DNA of 64,000 nucleotides from the NCBI RefSeq assembly GCF_011759505.1, contig NZ_JAAOYO010000005.1, forward strand, positions 1-64,000, in the 5' to 3' direction. The position numbers and the translations under genes were made by a program. The notes under the pieces are model-generated. The model saw only the letters and a program-made list of their open reading frames with translations. It had not been told where the DNA came from and searched no databases. The stretch comes from Curtobacterium salicis (GTDB lineage: Bacteria > Actinomycetota > Actinomycetes > Actinomycetales > Microbacteriaceae). This document shows, one piece after another, positions 49,531-56,848 of the stretch (position 1 is the stretch's first letter; each line of letters starts with the position of its first letter).

Positions 49531-50508
49531 CTAGCTGCTCGCTCCCGATCGTGACCGGGCGACGACCGCGGACGCGGCGAAGTTGATGCAGAGCGTCATC
49601 AGGAAGAGCGTCAGTCCGGCAGCCATCAGGGCCGACATCCCGAACGGGGTCGCGTCGCCGTACCGCAGGGCGATGAGCGACGAGACGGAGCTGGCGCCGG
49701 CCTGCAGGATGTGCGGCTGGATGGCGAACACCGGCGAGATGATCATGTAGACCGCGATGGTCTCCCCCAGTGCCCGGCCGAGGCCGAGCATCGTCCCGCC
49801 GATGATCCCGCCGCGGCCGAAGGGCAGGACGACCGAGCGGATCATCCCCCACCGCGTGGAGCCGAGGGCGAGCGCACCCTCCCGTTCCCCGAGCGGCGCC
49901 TGCGAGAAGACCTCGCGCATGATCGAGGTGACGATCGGGGTGATCATCAGCCCGACGACGATGCCGGCGATGAAGGTCGAGGCGGTGTAGACCGTCGAGG
50001 ACGCCAACGGGTCGTCGAGGTCGATGCCGTCGACGCGGAACAGCGGGATCCACCCGAACCACTCCGAGATCCAGCGGGACACCGGGGTGATCTGACCCTG
50101 CAGGAAGAAGAAGCCCCAGAGCCCGTAGACCACGCTCGGGATCGCGGCCATCAGGTCGACGAGTCCGATGAAGAACGACCGCACCCGGCCCGGTGCGTAC
50201 TCGGTGATGTAGAGCGCCGTGCCGAGGGAGAGCGGGAGAGCCAGGGCGATCGCGACGGCGGCGATGAGGACCGTGCCGACGAGGACGGCCGCGATGCCGA
50301 AGCGGTGCGCGTCGGGGTCCCAGGCCTGGGTCGTGAGGAAGCTGAAGCCCGCGACCCGGAGTGCCTCGGAGGCGCGGAAGGCCAGGAAGAGACCGACCAT
50401 CGACATGATCGTCAGGACCGCGACGCCGCCGGCTCGGGCGACGAGCCGGAACCGGACGTCCGAGGGGTCCCGCACGACCGTGAGGAGGCGGGGCGAATCT
50501 GTGGACAA
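49531..50508 (-). CDS. pstC: Phosphate ABC transporter permease PstC
   Basis: A 325-residue permease with six helices. Family motifs are ALYITEYAPGRVRSFFIGLV, MAAIPSVVYGLWGFF, the EAA loop REGALALGSTRWGMIRSVVL and GLGRALGETIAVYM. It forms the channel with PstA. A TTG at 50508 has GAAGGA 5 nt upstream; an in-frame ATG at 50583 gives a 350-residue product but has no ribosome-binding site, so the start is uncertain. It is the first gene of the Pst-like array. Confidence 0.88.
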   Translation of the reverse strand: MSTDSPRLLTVVRDPSDVRFRLVARAGGVAVLTIMSMVGLFLAFRASEALRVAGFSFLTTQAWDPDAHRFGIAAVLVGTVLIAAVAIALALPLSLGTALYITEYAPGRVRSFFIGLVDLMAAIPSVVYGLWGFFFLQGQITPVSRWISEWFGWIPLFRVDGIDLDDPLASSTVYTASTFIAGIVVGLMITPIVTSIMREVFSQAPLGEREGALALGSTRWGMIRSVVLPFGRGGIIGGTMLGLGRALGETIAVYMIISPVFAIQPHILQAGASSVSSLIALRYGDATPFGMSALMAAGLTLFLMTLCINFAASAVVARSRSGASS

Positions 50509-50895
50509 CGTGATCCTTCGGGAGTTCCAGGCAGCGACTCGATGCGACCGGCGGAGCGCTGCGCTCCTGTTCGGCGGCATCACAGTGGCAGTCGCACGGC
50601 GAACCTGAGCCCCCTCGCCGGCGACCGGCTCGTGGCCCGAAAGTGAACATCAGGCGATTCCAAGCGGATTCTGCGGAATCTCGGATGCACCAGTCCCCGG
50701 ATCGGGGGGCAGGATCCGTCCCCCGGGGTACAGGTGGACGGAGGGCCTCCGCCCGCGACTCGGTCGGGAATTCCCCGATCAGGCCCGGAAATGGTTCAAC
50801 GCGCTAACCAGTTGCCGGGCGGCGAGACTGGGTCCCGGCCGGGAGCGCGGAGCCCGATCCGCACGCAGGAACCGCGGCGGGAGGCGCGTCGAAGA

Positions 50896-50958
50896 CGACA
50901 GGGCCACGGAACGACGGGACCACGGATCGACGGGACCACGGATCGACGGGACCCGGAA
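50896..50958 (+). repeat. 16-bp tandem repeat, four copies
   Basis: CGACGGGACCACGGAT at 50912-50927 and 50928-50943 are identical. A diverged copy precedes (50896-50911) and a 15-nt copy follows (50944-50958). It lies between the pst promoter region and the tRNA-Ser terminator. Confidence 0.85.
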
Positions 50959-50961
50959 CGA

Positions 50962-50997
50962 CGAAACCCCGGCCCGCAGGAGCGGTCCGGGGTTTCG
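50962..50997 (-). terminator. tRNA-Ser terminator
   Basis: An 11-bp perfect stem (CGAAACCCCGG at 50962-50972 with its complement at 50987-50997) and a 14-nt loop begins 7 nt after the tRNA 3' end. Confidence 0.75.
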
Positions 50998-51004
50998 ATG
51001 AGTG

Positions 51005-51093
51005 CGGAGACGGAGGGATTTGAACCCTCGGTCCCCGAAAGGGGACTCCACCTTAGCAGGGTGGTGCACTCGGCCTGACTATGCGACGTCTCC
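51005..51093 (-). tRNA. tRNA-Ser (anticodon GCT)
   Basis: An 89-nt type II tRNA without encoded CCA. The acceptor GGAGACG pairs with CGTCTCC and the discriminator is G. The anticodon stem CCACC/GGTGG holds the loop CTGCTAA (GCT, reading AGC/AGU). The long variable arm GTCCCC/GGGGAC is typical of serine. The T loop is TTCAAAT. Confidence 0.96.
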
Positions 51094-51512
51094 AGGTGCC
51101 TGACGGCACTCCCACAACCATACAGGAGGTCGACCAGACTCTCGACCCGACGCTCGGCCGGCGCCCGGCCCGACGCTGGGCCGGCTCCCGGCCCGACTCC
51201 TGCCCGACCCACGGCCCGACCCTCCGCCCGTTCCACCACCCGGCATGCGCCCCCATCTGTCGGTCCCCCGAAGTGGGGACGATGGGGGGTTGCTGATGTG
51301 TACCCCGGTGCATAGTCTCATCGTGACGTGGCATCACATTCCAGGGCTCGCGCCCTGTCGCTACGACACAGCAAGCAACAGCACCCAGCACGAACAGCAC
51401 CCCAGACGTCGCTCCCCGTGGCCTGGGCCTGACGTCCCCGATCGTCAGCGCCCGCCCGGGGAGCGACTTCGTTCGGGGAGCAGTGTCGTTCGGGGTGCGT
51501 CTTCGTCCGGGG
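51094..51512. other. Gene-free region with a strong hairpin
   Basis: No open frame has a credible start and composition. The left part (51140-51240) is rich in GGCCCGAC-type direct repeats. TTGCTG (51290-51295) and CATAGT (51311-51316) form a weak promoter-like pair. The large hairpin at 51408-51467 and three CGTTCGGGG-like repeats follow before the GntR stop. Confidence 0.5.
51408..51467. other. Long structured hairpin
   Basis: Outer arms GTCGCTCCCCG (51408-51418) and complement (51457-51467) form 11 bp. Inside, GGGC-CTGACG pairs with CGTCAG-c-GCCC, giving about 21 bp in all with small internal loops. It may be the GntR-gene terminator or part of a small RNA; no T-tract is present on the minus side. 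Confidence 0.5.
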
Positions 51513-52208
51513 TCAGGCCGTCTCGGCACTCCGGAAGCGCTCGGGCAGGGCGATCAACAGCTCGGACAACTCGGTCAGCCGCACGGCGCACAGCGCGACG
51601 TCGTCCGCCAGCGCGGCCGTCCGCGCCGCCTTCACGACCTGCATCCGCCGGGTCCAGTCCGGCGCGATGTCGATGCCGTTCGCCCGCGCGATGTCGTCCG
51701 TGTGGAAGACGTCGAGCACGATCTGCTGCGACCGCAACCAGTCCGCGCTCACCGGGGCTCCGGATCGCCGGAGCACCCAGACGGCGAGCTCCACGAACGC
51801 CCCCGCCTCGGACAGGCAGTCACGGAGCGCCGCGGGGTCGAAGGGTTCGTCGCTGCGCGCACAGCTCGTCGGCGGGTCGACGAGCATGGACTGCGCGATC
51901 CGGGTGCGTTCGACCATCTGCCCGACCGTCCACGGGGCGATCACGACGCCGACGTACCGCTGCACGATGACGAGTCGGAGGGCTTCGAGCGGGACGAGGG
52001 CTTCGCGCACCGGGGTCCGCGAGACGCGCATGTCGTCGGCCAGGGCATCGAGCCGGAGGCGCTGGCCGCGGCGGTAGTCCCCGCGGAGGATCTTCCGCAG
52101 CATCCGTTCGAACACCGCGTCGCGCAGCAGGTTCCGCGGTACCGCGAGCGGGTCGGCGGTGTCGGCGACGCTGGTCGGTTCGCGATCGACGCCCAGGAGT
52201 CCGGTCAT
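51513..52208 (-). CDS. GntR-family regulator
   Basis: A 231-residue regulator with an N-terminal winged helix (VFERMLRKILRGDYRRGQRL, LDALADDMRVSRTPVREAL, about residues 30-90) and a helical C-terminal effector domain (LRDCLSEAGAFVELAVWVL) that is not a clear FCD or UTRA match. The ATG at 52208 was chosen over 52268 because the latter leads into low-complexity sequence. It follows the MFS gene on the same strand but is separated by a strong terminator, and may regulate that transporter. Confidence 0.82.
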   Translation of the reverse strand: MTGLLGVDREPTSVADTADPLAVPRNLLRDAVFERMLRKILRGDYRRGQRLRLDALADDMRVSRTPVREALVPLEALRLVIVQRYVGVVIAPWTVGQMVERTRIAQSMLVDPPTSCARSDEPFDPAALRDCLSEAGAFVELAVWVLRRSGAPVSADWLRSQQIVLDVFHTDDIARANGIDIAPDWTRRMQVVKAARTAALADDVALCAVRLTELSELLIALPERFRSAETA

Positions 52209-52349
52209 CACGTCACCGTCCCGCACGGCGGCTCCTGCGGCGAGGCACCCCGCCCGGCTCGTGGACAACCGGAGCGGCTCGTCTCCTGTGCAGGGCGGGG
52301 TGCCACCCGCGGCGATCGAGACGTGGCGGGACTGTGCTGTCGTTCATCG

Positions 52350-52398
52350 GATCCTCCGTGACCACGGCCCACTCGACGGGGCCGTGGTCACGAGGATC
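52350..52398 (-). terminator. Terminator of the MFS gene
   Basis: A 20-bp stem with one bulged C (arms 52350-52370 and 52379-52398) and an 8-nt loop lies 35 nt after the MFS stop on the minus strand. It is the strongest hairpin in this part of the window. Confidence 0.8.
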
Positions 52399-52432
52399 AC
52401 AGGACGCGACCGCAGCCGCTAAACATGTTGCA

Positions 52433-53908
52433 TCAGGAGTTTCGCCGGCTGTCGGCGCTGTCCTTGCCGGTCAGCACCGACAGGGGCTGCGTGATGTCCT
52501 CGAGCCCCTTCCGGGCAGCGTCCACCCCGAACACCAACGCGACCACCCCGCCGATGATCATCACCGCCGACCCGAGCAGGTACCCCCAGAAGAGCGGTTC
52601 ACGGTCCGAACCGTCGCCGATGAAAGCGCCGTAGATGAGCGGTGCGACCGCGCCGAAGACCTGCGCCAGCGCGAAGAAGTACGAGATCGCCTGCGACCGC
52701 AGCTCGAGCGGGAAGATCTCGCTGACGGTCAGGTACGCGCTCGACGCCCCGGCCGAGGCGAAGAAGAACGAGATGCACCAGAACACGACCTGGACACCGG
52801 CGCTGATCGCGTCCGCGCGGAACAGGAACGCCGACGTCGCGAGCACGAGCCCGGACACCAGGTAGGTCAGGAAGATCATCTGCCGCCGACCCCAGGTGTC
52901 GAAGAACCGGCCCAGGATGATCGGGCCGAGCAGGTTGCCGATCGCGAACGGGAAGAAGTAGACCGACGTCTCCGCGGTCTTCAGCCCGAAGAAGTTCGTG
53001 AGGACCAGCGCGTAGGTGAAGAAGATCGCGTTGTAGAGGAACGCCTGCGTGATCATCATCGTCGCGCCGACCAGCGTGCGGGTCGGGTACTGCTTGAGCA
53101 GCACGCGGGCGATCGTCAGGAACCCGACGTTGTCCATCGGGGTGACGGTCAGCGCCTTCGACCGCGGGACCTCCTCGAGCTTCCGGCCGGACTCCTTCTC
53201 GACCTCGGCCTCGATCCGGGCGACGGTCTCCTCGGCCTCCTGCTCCTTGCCGTGCGTCATCAGCCACCGCGGGCTCTCCGGGATGTGCCGTCGCAGGAAG
53301 ATGATCGCGATGCCGAGCACCGGGCCGAGGAAGAACCCGATGCGCCACCCGAGGCTCTCGGAGAAGTGCGCGGTGTCGAGCAGGTAGATGTTCGCCGCCG
53401 CACCGAGGGCCGCGCCGCCCCAGTAGGTGCCGTTGATCGCGATGTCGACGTGCCCGCGGTACTTCGCCGGGATGAGTTCGTCGATCGCGGAGTTGATCGC
53501 CGCGTACTCACCGCCGATGCCGAGACCGGCGACGAAGCGGAACACCGCCAGGAACCAGAAGTCCTGCGCCAGACCGGCCACGCCGGAGCCGATCAGGTAG
53601 ATCGCGAGCGTCAGGATGAAGAGCTTGCGACGCCCCAACTTGTCGGAGAGCCGCCCGAAGACGAGCGCTCCGACGACCTGACCGACCAGGTAGATGCTGC
53701 CGAGGGACGCCACGTCCTGGTTGCTGAGGCCCAGGTCCGCCTTGAACCCGGCGTTCGACACGATCTGGATCTCGAGGCCGTCGAGGATCCACGACACCCC
53801 CAGACCGACCACGACGCTCCAGTGGAACCGTGTCCACGGCAGCCGGTCCATCCTCGCGGGGACCAGGCTCGTCACCGATCCGTCTCTCGTTCCGCTGGCG
53901 CTCGTCAT
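52433..53908 (-). CDS. MFS transporter, sugar/organic-acid porter type
   Basis: A 491-residue permease with 12 predicted helices. The loop 2-3 motif is GRLSDKLGRRKLF, the loop 8-9 counterpart is GRFFDTWGRRQMIF, and helix 6 is followed by RRHIPESPRWL, a sugar-porter-type PESPRWL motif. A central charged loop (about 240-285) separates the halves. The ATG at 53908 is 9 nt from GGAGG; an ATG at 53914 is only 3 nt away and is less likely. The substrate is probably a sugar, aromatic acid or similar anion. Confidence 0.88.
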   Translation of the reverse strand: MTSASGTRDGSVTSLVPARMDRLPWTRFHWSVVVGLGVSWILDGLEIQIVSNAGFKADLGLSNQDVASLGSIYLVGQVVGALVFGRLSDKLGRRKLFILTLAIYLIGSGVAGLAQDFWFLAVFRFVAGLGIGGEYAAINSAIDELIPAKYRGHVDIAINGTYWGGAALGAAANIYLLDTAHFSESLGWRIGFFLGPVLGIAIIFLRRHIPESPRWLMTHGKEQEAEETVARIEAEVEKESGRKLEEVPRSKALTVTPMDNVGFLTIARVLLKQYPTRTLVGATMMITQAFLYNAIFFTYALVLTNFFGLKTAETSVYFFPFAIGNLLGPIILGRFFDTWGRRQMIFLTYLVSGLVLATSAFLFRADAISAGVQVVFWCISFFFASAGASSAYLTVSEIFPLELRSQAISYFFALAQVFGAVAPLIYGAFIGDGSDREPLFWGYLLGSAVMIIGGVVALVFGVDAARKGLEDITQPLSVLTGKDSADSRRNS

Positions 53909-54022
53909 GCGCATGCTCCTCCCGCGGCGAGCGCCTTCGGCTGCCGCTCGAACGGAACGTACGCCTCAGCCGCCGCTCAGGTTCACGGGCCGCGAGAACC
54001 GGCCGAGAACCAGGGCGCGACG

Positions 54023-54062
54023 GACGGGAGGCGCGTGACGGCCCCGCCACGCGCCTCCCGTC
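54023..54062. terminator. Recurrent GACGGGAGGC hairpin (copy at 54 kb)
   Basis: A perfect 15-bp stem (arms 54023-54037 and 54048-54062) with a 10-nt loop lies between the divergent MFS and MetE-like genes, where no terminator is needed. The arms match the hairpins at 58.9 and 62.9 kb. Confidence 0.7.
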
Positions 54063-54076
54063 AGTACCGTGGACAC

Positions 54077-55276
54077 GTGCCGCTGCAGAACTCGACCGAC
54101 CGCATCCTCACCACCCACACGGGGTCGCTCCCCCGCCTCCCGGAGCTGACCGCGCTCCTGGTCGCCCGCGACCAGGGCAAGCCGTTCGACGAGCAGGCGC
54201 TGCGCGAGGAGACCGCCGCGGTCCTCGCGCGCACCGTCGATGCGCAGCTCGACGCCGGGATCGACGTCGTCAACGACGGCGAGGTCCCCCGGGTCGGCTT
54301 CTCGACGTACATCCGTGAGCGCCTGACCGGCTTCGGCGGGACGGGCCACCGCAAGCCGACCCTGGACTCGGTGAAGTTCCCCGGGTACGCGGCGCTCCAG
54401 GCACGTCAGATCGACGAGGGCGCCGAGTTCGCCCGCGTCTGGGACACCCCGGTGGCCCAGGGGCTGCTGCAGTACGACGAGGAACGCGCCGGCATCCGGG
54501 AGGACCTCGACGGCTTCGCCCGTGAGCTCGACCGGAACGCCGCTGCCGGACGCACCCCGGCCGGCACGTTCCTGTCGGCGGCGACGCCCGGGATCGTCGC
54601 CACGACGCTGCTGCTCGACGACGCGAACCCGCACTACGCCGACCACCGCGAGTACGTCTTCGCCCTGGCCGAGCAGCTCCGCGTCGAGTACGAGGAGATC
54701 GTCGCCCGCGGCCACGTGTTGCAGCTCGACGCCCCGGACTTGGCGATGGAACGCGTGATCCACTTCGGCGACGCGTCGCTCGACGAGTTCCTGGCGGCGG
54801 TCGACCTGCACGTCGACGCCCTGAACCACGCGCTGCGGAACATCCCGAAGGAACAGACGCGACTGCACGTCTGCTACGGCAACTGGCAGGGCCCGCACCA
54901 GGACGACGTTCCCGTCGACGTGCTGCTCCCGCACCTGTACCGCGCCGAGGTCGGGTCCTTCAGCATCCCGTTCGGCAACCCGCGCCATGCGCACGAGTTC
55001 CCGGCGTTCCGCGACCTGCCGCTGCCCGACGGCGCGGTCCTGGTGCCCGGGGTGATCGACGTGACGACGAACTACCTGGAGCACCCGCAGCTCGTCGCGA
55101 ACCGGATCGTCGAGGCGGCGGAGGCCGTGGGCGACCCGACCCGCATCGTCGCCGGCACCGACTGCGGCTTGGCGACGTTCGCCAGCTACGAGTTCGTCGC
55201 CGCCGACGTCGCGTGGGCGAAGCTCGGCGCCCTCGTCGAGGGCGCCGAGATCGCGTCCCGCCGCCTGTTCGGGTAG
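54077..55276 (+). CDS. Cobalamin-independent methionine synthase-like protein
   Basis: A 399-residue protein equivalent to the C-terminal catalytic half of MetE. DRILTTHTGSLPR is the homocysteine-side N-terminal motif, VVNDGEVPRVGFSTYI follows, and zinc ligands are in HVCYGN (His, Cys) and GTDCGLATF (Cys). The N-terminal folate-channelling half of MetE is absent, as in many short homologues that use other methyl donors or act on xenobiotics. The GTG start at 54077 lies 15 nt past the hairpin, with a weak ribosome-binding site. The methyl donor is unknown. Confidence 0.82.
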   Translation: MPLQNSTDRILTTHTGSLPRLPELTALLVARDQGKPFDEQALREETAAVLARTVDAQLDAGIDVVNDGEVPRVGFSTYIRERLTGFGGTGHRKPTLDSVKFPGYAALQARQIDEGAEFARVWDTPVAQGLLQYDEERAGIREDLDGFARELDRNAAAGRTPAGTFLSAATPGIVATTLLLDDANPHYADHREYVFALAEQLRVEYEEIVARGHVLQLDAPDLAMERVIHFGDASLDEFLAAVDLHVDALNHALRNIPKEQTRLHVCYGNWQGPHQDDVPVDVLLPHLYRAEVGSFSIPFGNPRHAHEFPAFRDLPLPDGAVLVPGVIDVTTNYLEHPQLVANRIVEAAEAVGDPTRIVAGTDCGLATFASYEFVAADVAWAKLGALVEGAEIASRRLFG

Positions 55277-55280
55277 AGCT

Positions 55281-55356
55281 CCCGCAAAACGCAACGTCGG
55301 CGGTGACTCTCAGCGGTATCGCGTTGCGCGCAGCCGCCAAGGTTGCGTTTCGCGGG
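55281..55356. other. Long imperfect hairpin
   Basis: CCCGCAAAACGCAAC (55281-55295) pairs with a complement at 55342-55356 with one mismatch. Internal GGCGG/CCGCC and AACG/CGTT segments can pair further. It begins 4 nt after the MetE-like stop and may be a terminator or a small structured element. Confidence 0.5.
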
Positions 55357-55389
55357 GTGCCGTCGGTGGGCGGGCGTACCGTGGCGCGC

Positions 55390-56778
55390 GTGAACCGACC
55401 TGCAACCTCCACGGTCGGCGAGCTCCGCGCTGCTGGGCACGTCCAGAAGTCGGTCCGCGCCGAGATCCGCGACAACCTGCTCACCGCCCTCCGCGAGGGC
55501 CGCGACCCCTGGCCCGGCCTGCACGGCTTCCAGACCACCGTCATCCCGCAGCTCGAACGTGCCCTGATCGCCGGGCACGACGTCGTCCTGCTCGGAGAGC
55601 GCGGCCAGGGCAAGACCCGACTGCTCCGCACCCTGAACGGCCTGATGGACGAGTGGACGCCGGTCATCACCGGCTCCGAACTCGGCGAGCACCCCTACGA
55701 ACCGATCACCACGGCGAGCATCCGACGTGCCGAGGAGCTCGGCGACGCGCTGCCGATCTCGTGGGTGCACCGCGACGACCGCTACGTCGAGAAGCTCGCG
55801 ACGCCGGACACCTCCGTCGCCGACCTGATCGGCGACGTCGACCCGATGAAGGTGGCCGAGGGCCGCAGCCTGGGCGACCCGGAGACCATCCACTTCGGTC
55901 TCATCCCCCGCGGCCACCGGGGCATCGTCGCGATCAACGAGCTGCCCGACCTGGCCGAGCGCATCCAGGTCGCGATGCTCAACGTGATGGAGGAGCGCGA
56001 CGTCCAGATCCGTGGCTACGTCCTGCGCCTGCCGCTCGACGTCCTCGTCGTCGCCAGCGCGAACCCCGAGGACTACACGAACCGCGGCCGGATCATCACA
56101 CCGTTGAAGGACCGCTTCGGCGCCGAGATCCGCACGCACTACCCGATCGAGCTCGCAGACGAGATCGCCGTCATCCGGCAAGAGGCGCAGCTGACCGCCG
56201 AGGTGCCGGACGCCCTGATCGAGATCCTCGCCCGCTTCACCCGTGCCCTCCGCGAGTCGAGTGCCGTCGACCAGCGCAGTGGTGTCAGCGCCCGCTTCTC
56301 GATCGCCGGCGCCGAGACCGTGTCCGCCGCGGCCGTGCACCGTGCCGCCCGCCAGGGCGAAGTGGACGCCGTCGCCCGACCGATCGACCTCGAGACCGCG
56401 GTCGACGTGCTCGGCGGCAAGATCGAGTTCGAGTCCGGGGAAGAGGACCGCGCCGACGAGGTGCTCGAGCACCTGCTCCGCACCGCCACCGCCGAGACCG
56501 TGCGCTCGCGCTTCCGCGGGCTCGACTTCGGGGTGCTCGTCGACGCGCTCGAAGGCGGCACGATGGTCACCACCGGCGAACAGGTCAGCGCGCGGGACTT
56601 CCTCGCCGGACTGCCCTCGCTCGGCGAGTCCGACCTGTACGACCAGGTGTGCGAGCGCCTCGACGCGACGTCCGACGGCGAGCGTGCCGGTGCGATCGAA
56701 CTCGCGCTCGAGGGCCTCTTCCTCGCGCGCCGCATCAGCAAGGAGTCCGGCGGGGGCGAAGCAGCGTATGGGATGTGA
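55390..56778 (+). CDS. AAA ATPase, magnesium-chelatase/MoxR-like
   Basis: A 462-residue AAA+ ATPase. Walker A is LLGERGQGKTRLL and Walker B reads IVAINELPD. The sensor region is VLVVASANPEDYTNRGRIITP, as in ChlI/MoxR, and the arginine finger is near LKDRFGAEI. The C-terminal 150 residues are helical and acidic. The GTG at 55390 gives a normal N-terminus; earlier frames run through the hairpin. It is followed after 62 nt by a large VWA protein, the usual partner of such ATPases. Confidence 0.87.
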   Translation: MNRPATSTVGELRAAGHVQKSVRAEIRDNLLTALREGRDPWPGLHGFQTTVIPQLERALIAGHDVVLLGERGQGKTRLLRTLNGLMDEWTPVITGSELGEHPYEPITTASIRRAEELGDALPISWVHRDDRYVEKLATPDTSVADLIGDVDPMKVAEGRSLGDPETIHFGLIPRGHRGIVAINELPDLAERIQVAMLNVMEERDVQIRGYVLRLPLDVLVVASANPEDYTNRGRIITPLKDRFGAEIRTHYPIELADEIAVIRQEAQLTAEVPDALIEILARFTRALRESSAVDQRSGVSARFSIAGAETVSAAAVHRAARQGEVDAVARPIDLETAVDVLGGKIEFESGEEDRADEVLEHLLRTATAETVRSRFRGLDFGVLVDALEGGTMVTTGEQVSARDFLAGLPSLGESDLYDQVCERLDATSDGERAGAIELALEGLFLARRISKESGGGEAAYGM

Positions 56779-56782
56779 CCCG

Positions 56783-56848
56783 GTGCACACCGACACCGAC
56801 ACCGACAGCGACACTGACACCGGCACCGACGGGGTGACCCGTGGCTAG
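56783..56848 (+). repeat. ACCGAC hexanucleotide repeat, 21-codon Asp/Thr frame
   Basis: Between the ATPase and the VWA gene a run of ACCGAC-like hexamers (56787-56830) forms a GTG-initiated frame of 21 codons encoding a (TD)n peptide that ends (TAG) inside the VWA start region. It may be a microsatellite spacer rather than a gene; there is no distinct ribosome-binding site. Confidence 0.5.

Larger units (their letters stand above)
50509..51004. other. Upstream region of the pst-like array
   Basis: No gene is supported here. It holds an inverted repeat GATTCC/GGAATC (50656-50661 and 50675-50680) about 150 nt before pstC, a 16-bp tandem repeat and the tRNA-Ser terminator. A convincing PHO box was not found. 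Confidence 0.5.

Noticed and set aside
50584-50700. PHO-box-like GTTCAC and GGTTCGCC segments before pstC
   Set aside because: They are single, widely spaced units; no tandem 11-nt direct repeats as in known PhoP sites were found.
52334-54076. A 580-codon in-frame extension upstream of the MetE-like gene
   Set aside because: It runs antisense through the MFS transporter, has Arg/Glu-rich shadow composition, and crosses the terminator and hairpin. The family N-terminus begins at the GTG at 54077.
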